Source: Bacteroides sp. (lineage in GTDB: Bacteria; Bacteroidota; Bacteroidia; Bacteroidales; Marinifilaceae). Taken from it: a stretch of DNA of 33,673 nt. Below the pieces are notes generated by a model that saw only the letters and a list, made by a program, of their open reading frames with translations, ran no database searches and was not told the DNA's origin. Of this stretch, positions 31,528 through 33,673 are shown piece by piece. The stretch covers positions 1 to 33,673 of the forward strand of contig JAETOX010000019.1 in assembly GCA_021771575.1 (NCBI GenBank). Direction: 5' to 3'. The translations under genes and the position numbers were made by a program. Every line of letters starts with the position of its first letter. The first letter of the stretch is position 1.

Positions 31528-32640
31528 TTAACGAATCTCTGTGATACAAATAGTTACTCGATTTTCTTCTGGAGTACCGAAGGGTTGTACACTGTCGCCT
31601 TTATAGTCGATCGTGATGCTAGACTCCGGAATACCGGCAGCAATTAGCGCATCGGCTACTTTTTGGGCCCGTTGTTGGGAAAGTCGGCTGTTGATCCGGG
31701 CATTGCCGGTTTGTTTGTCGGCATACCCAGTCAGGATAATCCGGCTGTCCGTATGTTTTTTTAAATAGGCGATAAGAATGTCGATTTTAGGTTCCTCGCT
31801 GGCCCGGAGTTTGGAAGAATTCAAGGCAAAGAAAATATTTTCACGGATCGGTTCCGCCTTTTCTGCTTTTACCGGTGCTACCGGGGTCTTTTCTTTCACT
31901 GGCTCAGGTTGAGAGGTTGTGATAGGTGCGGCAGGAGTGGTTTCCTGAGGGACCGCCTTTTCTTTTTTCGTATACCCTTTTCCTAAGCGGAAGGTAAAAC
32001 CGGCCATCAGGTTGAAATGCCAGTCTGCATTTCCGGCTTTTTTGGAATTGAAATGGTCGGACATCATATTGGCATTCCCTTCCAGGTTGAAGGATACCCC
32101 ATTGCTCAGCCGGAAATCAATGCCCAGACCGCCCCGGCCTGCCACGAAAAAGCGGGAATCTTCCCACAAATACTGCAAGGGGTAGCCTGCTTGGTGCAAC
32201 TCGCCGGCTTCGTCGTTATGGAAAGCATAATTTCCGGCAATGCCCAGAAAGAGGTAGGGATTGAAAAAACGGCGGTGGTTGAAGCTACCCAGACAATTGG
32301 CGATGTCGAAGATGGCATCTACATTCAATTGGACAAAATTGTATTTGTATTGGTGGGAAGGTGCTGCCCAACTTCCTTTGGCCTGCCAGCCGCTGAATCC
32401 ACCCCGCAAACCCCATATCGGACTGAAGCGGTAGACTGCCGATAAAGCGGCCGACGGAGACAATAGATCATTGAAGCCAGCCTCTCCCAAGGTGTAGCCT
32501 ATACCTCCCTGCAACTGGAGTTGCCAGTGTCTCTTGAAACGATATTCATCTCTGAAGTTATCCGGAGCGGCTTGTAATAAACTGCTGGATAATAATAATA
32601 TACCGAATAATATTCTTTTTTTCATAGTATGCTTTGTCAT
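31528..32640 (-). CDS. OmpA-family outer-membrane protein
   Basis: The protein has 370 residues from ATG 32640, or 365 from the ATG at 32625 (MKKRILFGILLLSSSLLQAA), which gives a cleaner signal peptide. An N-terminal beta-barrel (about 35-220) has strands such as WQLQLQGGIGYTLGEAGF, NPYLFLGIAGNYAFHN and WHFNLMAGFTFRLGKGY. A Pro/Ala/Lys/Glu-rich linker (about 225-265) leads to an OmpA_C peptidoglycan-binding domain (about 265-370) with ENIFFALNSSKLRASEEPKI, ILTGYADKQTGNARINSRLS and QQRAQKVADALIAAGIPESS. The D and R of the NxxLSxxRA pattern that bind diaminopimelate are represented (SRLSQQRAQKV). It tethers the outer membrane to peptidoglycan. A perfect palindrome (32652-32677) sits just before its start, so its expression may be tied to the upstream surface-protein gene. 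Confidence 0.9.
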   Translation of the reverse strand: MTKHTMKKRILFGILLLSSSLLQAAPDNFRDEYRFKRHWQLQLQGGIGYTLGEAGFNDLLSPSAALSAVYRFSPIWGLRGGFSGWQAKGSWAAPSHQYKYNFVQLNVDAIFDIANCLGSFNHRRFFNPYLFLGIAGNYAFHNDEAGELHQAGYPLQYLWEDSRFFVAGRGGLGIDFRLSNGVSFNLEGNANMMSDHFNSKKAGNADWHFNLMAGFTFRLGKGYTKKEKAVPQETTPAAPITTSQPEPVKEKTPVAPVKAEKAEPIRENIFFALNSSKLRASEEPKIDILIAYLKKHTDSRIILTGYADKQTGNARINSRLSQQRAQKVADALIAAGIPESSITIDYKGDSVQPFGTPEENRVTICITEIR

Positions 32641-32645
32641 ATTGA

Positions 32646-32677
32646 TAAACAGAGGCGGTGAGAATTCTCACCGCCTC
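32646..32677 (-). terminator. 26-base perfect palindrome between surface-protein gene and OmpA gene
   Basis: Bases 32652-32677 form a perfect palindrome (arm GAGGCGGTGAG, 4-base AATT centre). On the minus strand it is followed by TGTTTA, so it can act as a terminator for the 32719 gene. It ends only 11 bases upstream of the first OmpA-gene ATG. The whole gap is 78 bases and holds no clear promoter, so partial termination with read-through is plausible. Confidence 0.7.
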
Positions 32678-32718
32678 GTTTTACTGCTTAAAAGTTAATG
32701 GAATTCTCGTAAGAATGA

Positions 32719-33673
32719 TTAGTTACCTTGGGTAGCCAATACATCTACTACGATATATTCGATCACTTCGCCCCATTTGTATACTACTTTCACAGGGACG
32801 TTCAGTTTGAAGGCTCCTACAGCTGCTCCATTATTCTTCAGGGTCAGCGTACCGTAATTTGCCAGGTCTGTTTCATTAGCCGGATAAGTAGCCGGTTTAC
32901 CTTCGCTAGCTGTCAGAACAAGATTTTTAGTAACAGAGCTCAGTTCAACCTCATCTTCCAGTTTATTACCATTCAAAGTTGTATAGATCGGATAGTTTAC
33001 ATCAGCATAATCACCGGCCAATGCTACGATTTGCTCAACTTCATAGTATTCATAGAAGTTTACAGGAGCAAATTTGAATGCTTCCTCTCTCCAGTCTTTC
33101 AGCTCGATCAGATTCATTAAATTGATCGTCGATCCGTTGGTCGCTGCATCTTTTAAGGTTGCTGCTTCGTCTAACTTCAATACATCCACCGGACGCAGGA
33201 AGTAAGCTTTGAATTCACCGTTAGACAACGGATATTCAAGATCGCATGTGTTGGTTGCTTTTACGTTCATCCAGGCATAGAAGGTTTTACCCTCACCTAA
33301 TTCCAGGTGACCTGCTTTGTTCAGTAAGTTTTTAGCAACATCGTTATTCTCGTAAGTTACAACAGAAGAGGTTGCAGCAGCACCGGTAGCATCGCCCAGG
33401 GTAGCGATTTTAGTAATACCAGCATACAGAGACTTACCAGCGTCTTTTACACTCAGTTTGTATTTGGTTCCGTCCAAACCGATTACTTCCCGATTTTCAT
33501 TTTTAGCAGAGAAAATAAATGAATAATTCAAATTAGCGAAATCAGTAAATGAAGCGTCTTTTCCGGTTAACTCCAATTTATTGCCATTGAAAGTATTCAA
33601 CAGATCTGCGATGAAATCACAATTATTATTGTCATCTACAACCTCAACATTCAGACGAACATAAGTCATGGCT
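32719..33673 (-). CDS. C-terminal part of a large surface/Ig-like protein (5' truncated)
   Basis: The frame is open to the window edge and beyond the internal Met at 33669, so the true start lies outside. The visible 318 or so residues are acidic and rich in Asn, Thr, Val, Ala and Leu, with repeated beta-strand-like units (LNVEVVDDNNNCDFIADLLN, KLELTGKDASFTDFANLNYS, KNLVLTASEGKPATYPANET). The last 60 residues (YGTLTLKNNGAAVGAFKLNV, PVKVVYKWGEVIEYIVVDV) look like an Ig-type strand pair. I do not recognise a named family. The composition resembles secreted Bacteroidota surface or cell-adhesion proteins with repeated Ig-like modules, as an inference. It precedes the OmpA gene on the same strand, separated by a palindrome. 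Confidence 0.7.
   Translation of the reverse strand, partial: AMTYVRLNVEVVDDNNNCDFIADLLNTFNGNKLELTGKDASFTDFANLNYSFIFSAKNENREVIGLDGTKYKLSVKDAGKSLYAGITKIATLGDATGAAATSSVVTYENNDVAKNLLNKAGHLELGEGKTFYAWMNVKATNTCDLEYPLSNGEFKAYFLRPVDVLKLDEAATLKDAATNGSTINLMNLIELKDWREEAFKFAPVNFYEYYEVEQIVALAGDYADVNYPIYTTLNGNKLEDEVELSSVTKNLVLTASEGKPATYPANETDLANYGTLTLKNNGAAVGAFKLNVPVKVVYKWGEVIEYIVVDVLATQGN

Noticed and set aside
1-33673. CRISPR arrays, tRNA and rRNA genes, intact transposases, riboswitches
   Set aside because: No regularly spaced direct repeats, cloverleaf-like or rRNA-like sequence, or complete transposase was seen; a covariance-model scan would be needed to be certain for small RNAs.

Overview
The window looks like a chromosomal segment from a member of the Bacteroidales (Bacteroidota), probably a gut-type anaerobe. 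Evidence: an Rnf-like Na+-NQR operon in the order nqrABCDEF, a short primary sigma factor without region 1.1, a PCMD-domain lipoprotein, PorT-like and OmpA-type outer-membrane barrels, weak or absent Shine-Dalgarno sequences, and several upstream regions carrying the Bacteroidota promoter pattern TTTG/TTG - about 20 nt - TAnnTTTG. Genus cannot be fixed by reading alone.

Layout. 1-1957 (+): the end of a surface-polysaccharide cluster, with the C-terminal part of a nucleotide-sugar dehydrogenase and a Wzx-type flippase. 1986-3860 (-): rluD-type pseudouridine synthase and a membrane-anchored PASTA protein. 3983-6697 (+): a secreted LysM protein with a type-1 periplasmic-binding-like domain, then two small thioredoxins. 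6768-8779 (-): an NlpC/P60 lipoprotein whose start overlaps the end of a CvrA-type cation/proton antiporter gene. 8941-9345 (+): a small acidic protein of unknown function. 9543-11393 (-): a biotin-dependent carboxyltransferase/decarboxylase alpha subunit with its own promoter-like box and strong terminator. 11707-15673 (+): coaD, a class-C beta-lactamase-like serine hydrolase, then a PCMD lipoprotein and an outer-membrane barrel one base apart. 15674-16668: a gene graveyard holding a frameshifted AAA/DUF4143 ATPase remnant and a fragment resembling the N-terminus of a Bacteroidales tyrosine integrase. 16669-17949 (-): glyA. 18234-18737 (+): a small four-helix membrane protein. 18916-24938 (-): the complete Na+-pumping NADH:quinone oxidoreductase operon. 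25412-26613: a META lipoprotein convergent with dapF. 26732-29143 (+): an HtrA/DegP protease and rpoD. 29504-31120 (+): an ABC-F ATPase preceded by a promoter and a possible leader peptide. 31121-31527: unlike its surroundings, probably foreign. 31528-33673 (-): an OmpA-family protein and the C-terminal part of a large surface protein cut by the window edge.

How the genes fit together. Most are housekeeping genes in short units. A recurring theme is the cell envelope: polysaccharide export, peptidoglycan-binding LysM and PASTA proteins, NlpC/P60 hydrolase, HtrA quality control, DapF (diaminopimelate for peptidoglycan) and OmpA anchoring. The second theme is anaerobic energy metabolism: NQR makes a sodium gradient from NADH, while the biotin enzyme acts at the pyruvate/oxaloacetate or methylmalonyl-CoA node. 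The most interesting places for follow-up are the ABC-F leader region (29335-29503), the decayed mobile/ATPase region (15.7-16.5 kb), the NqrE tail, the face-to-face dapF/htrA promoters and the palindrome immediately upstream of the OmpA gene. No CRISPR array, tRNA, rRNA or intact transposase was seen, and I did not find a clearly new multi-gene system.
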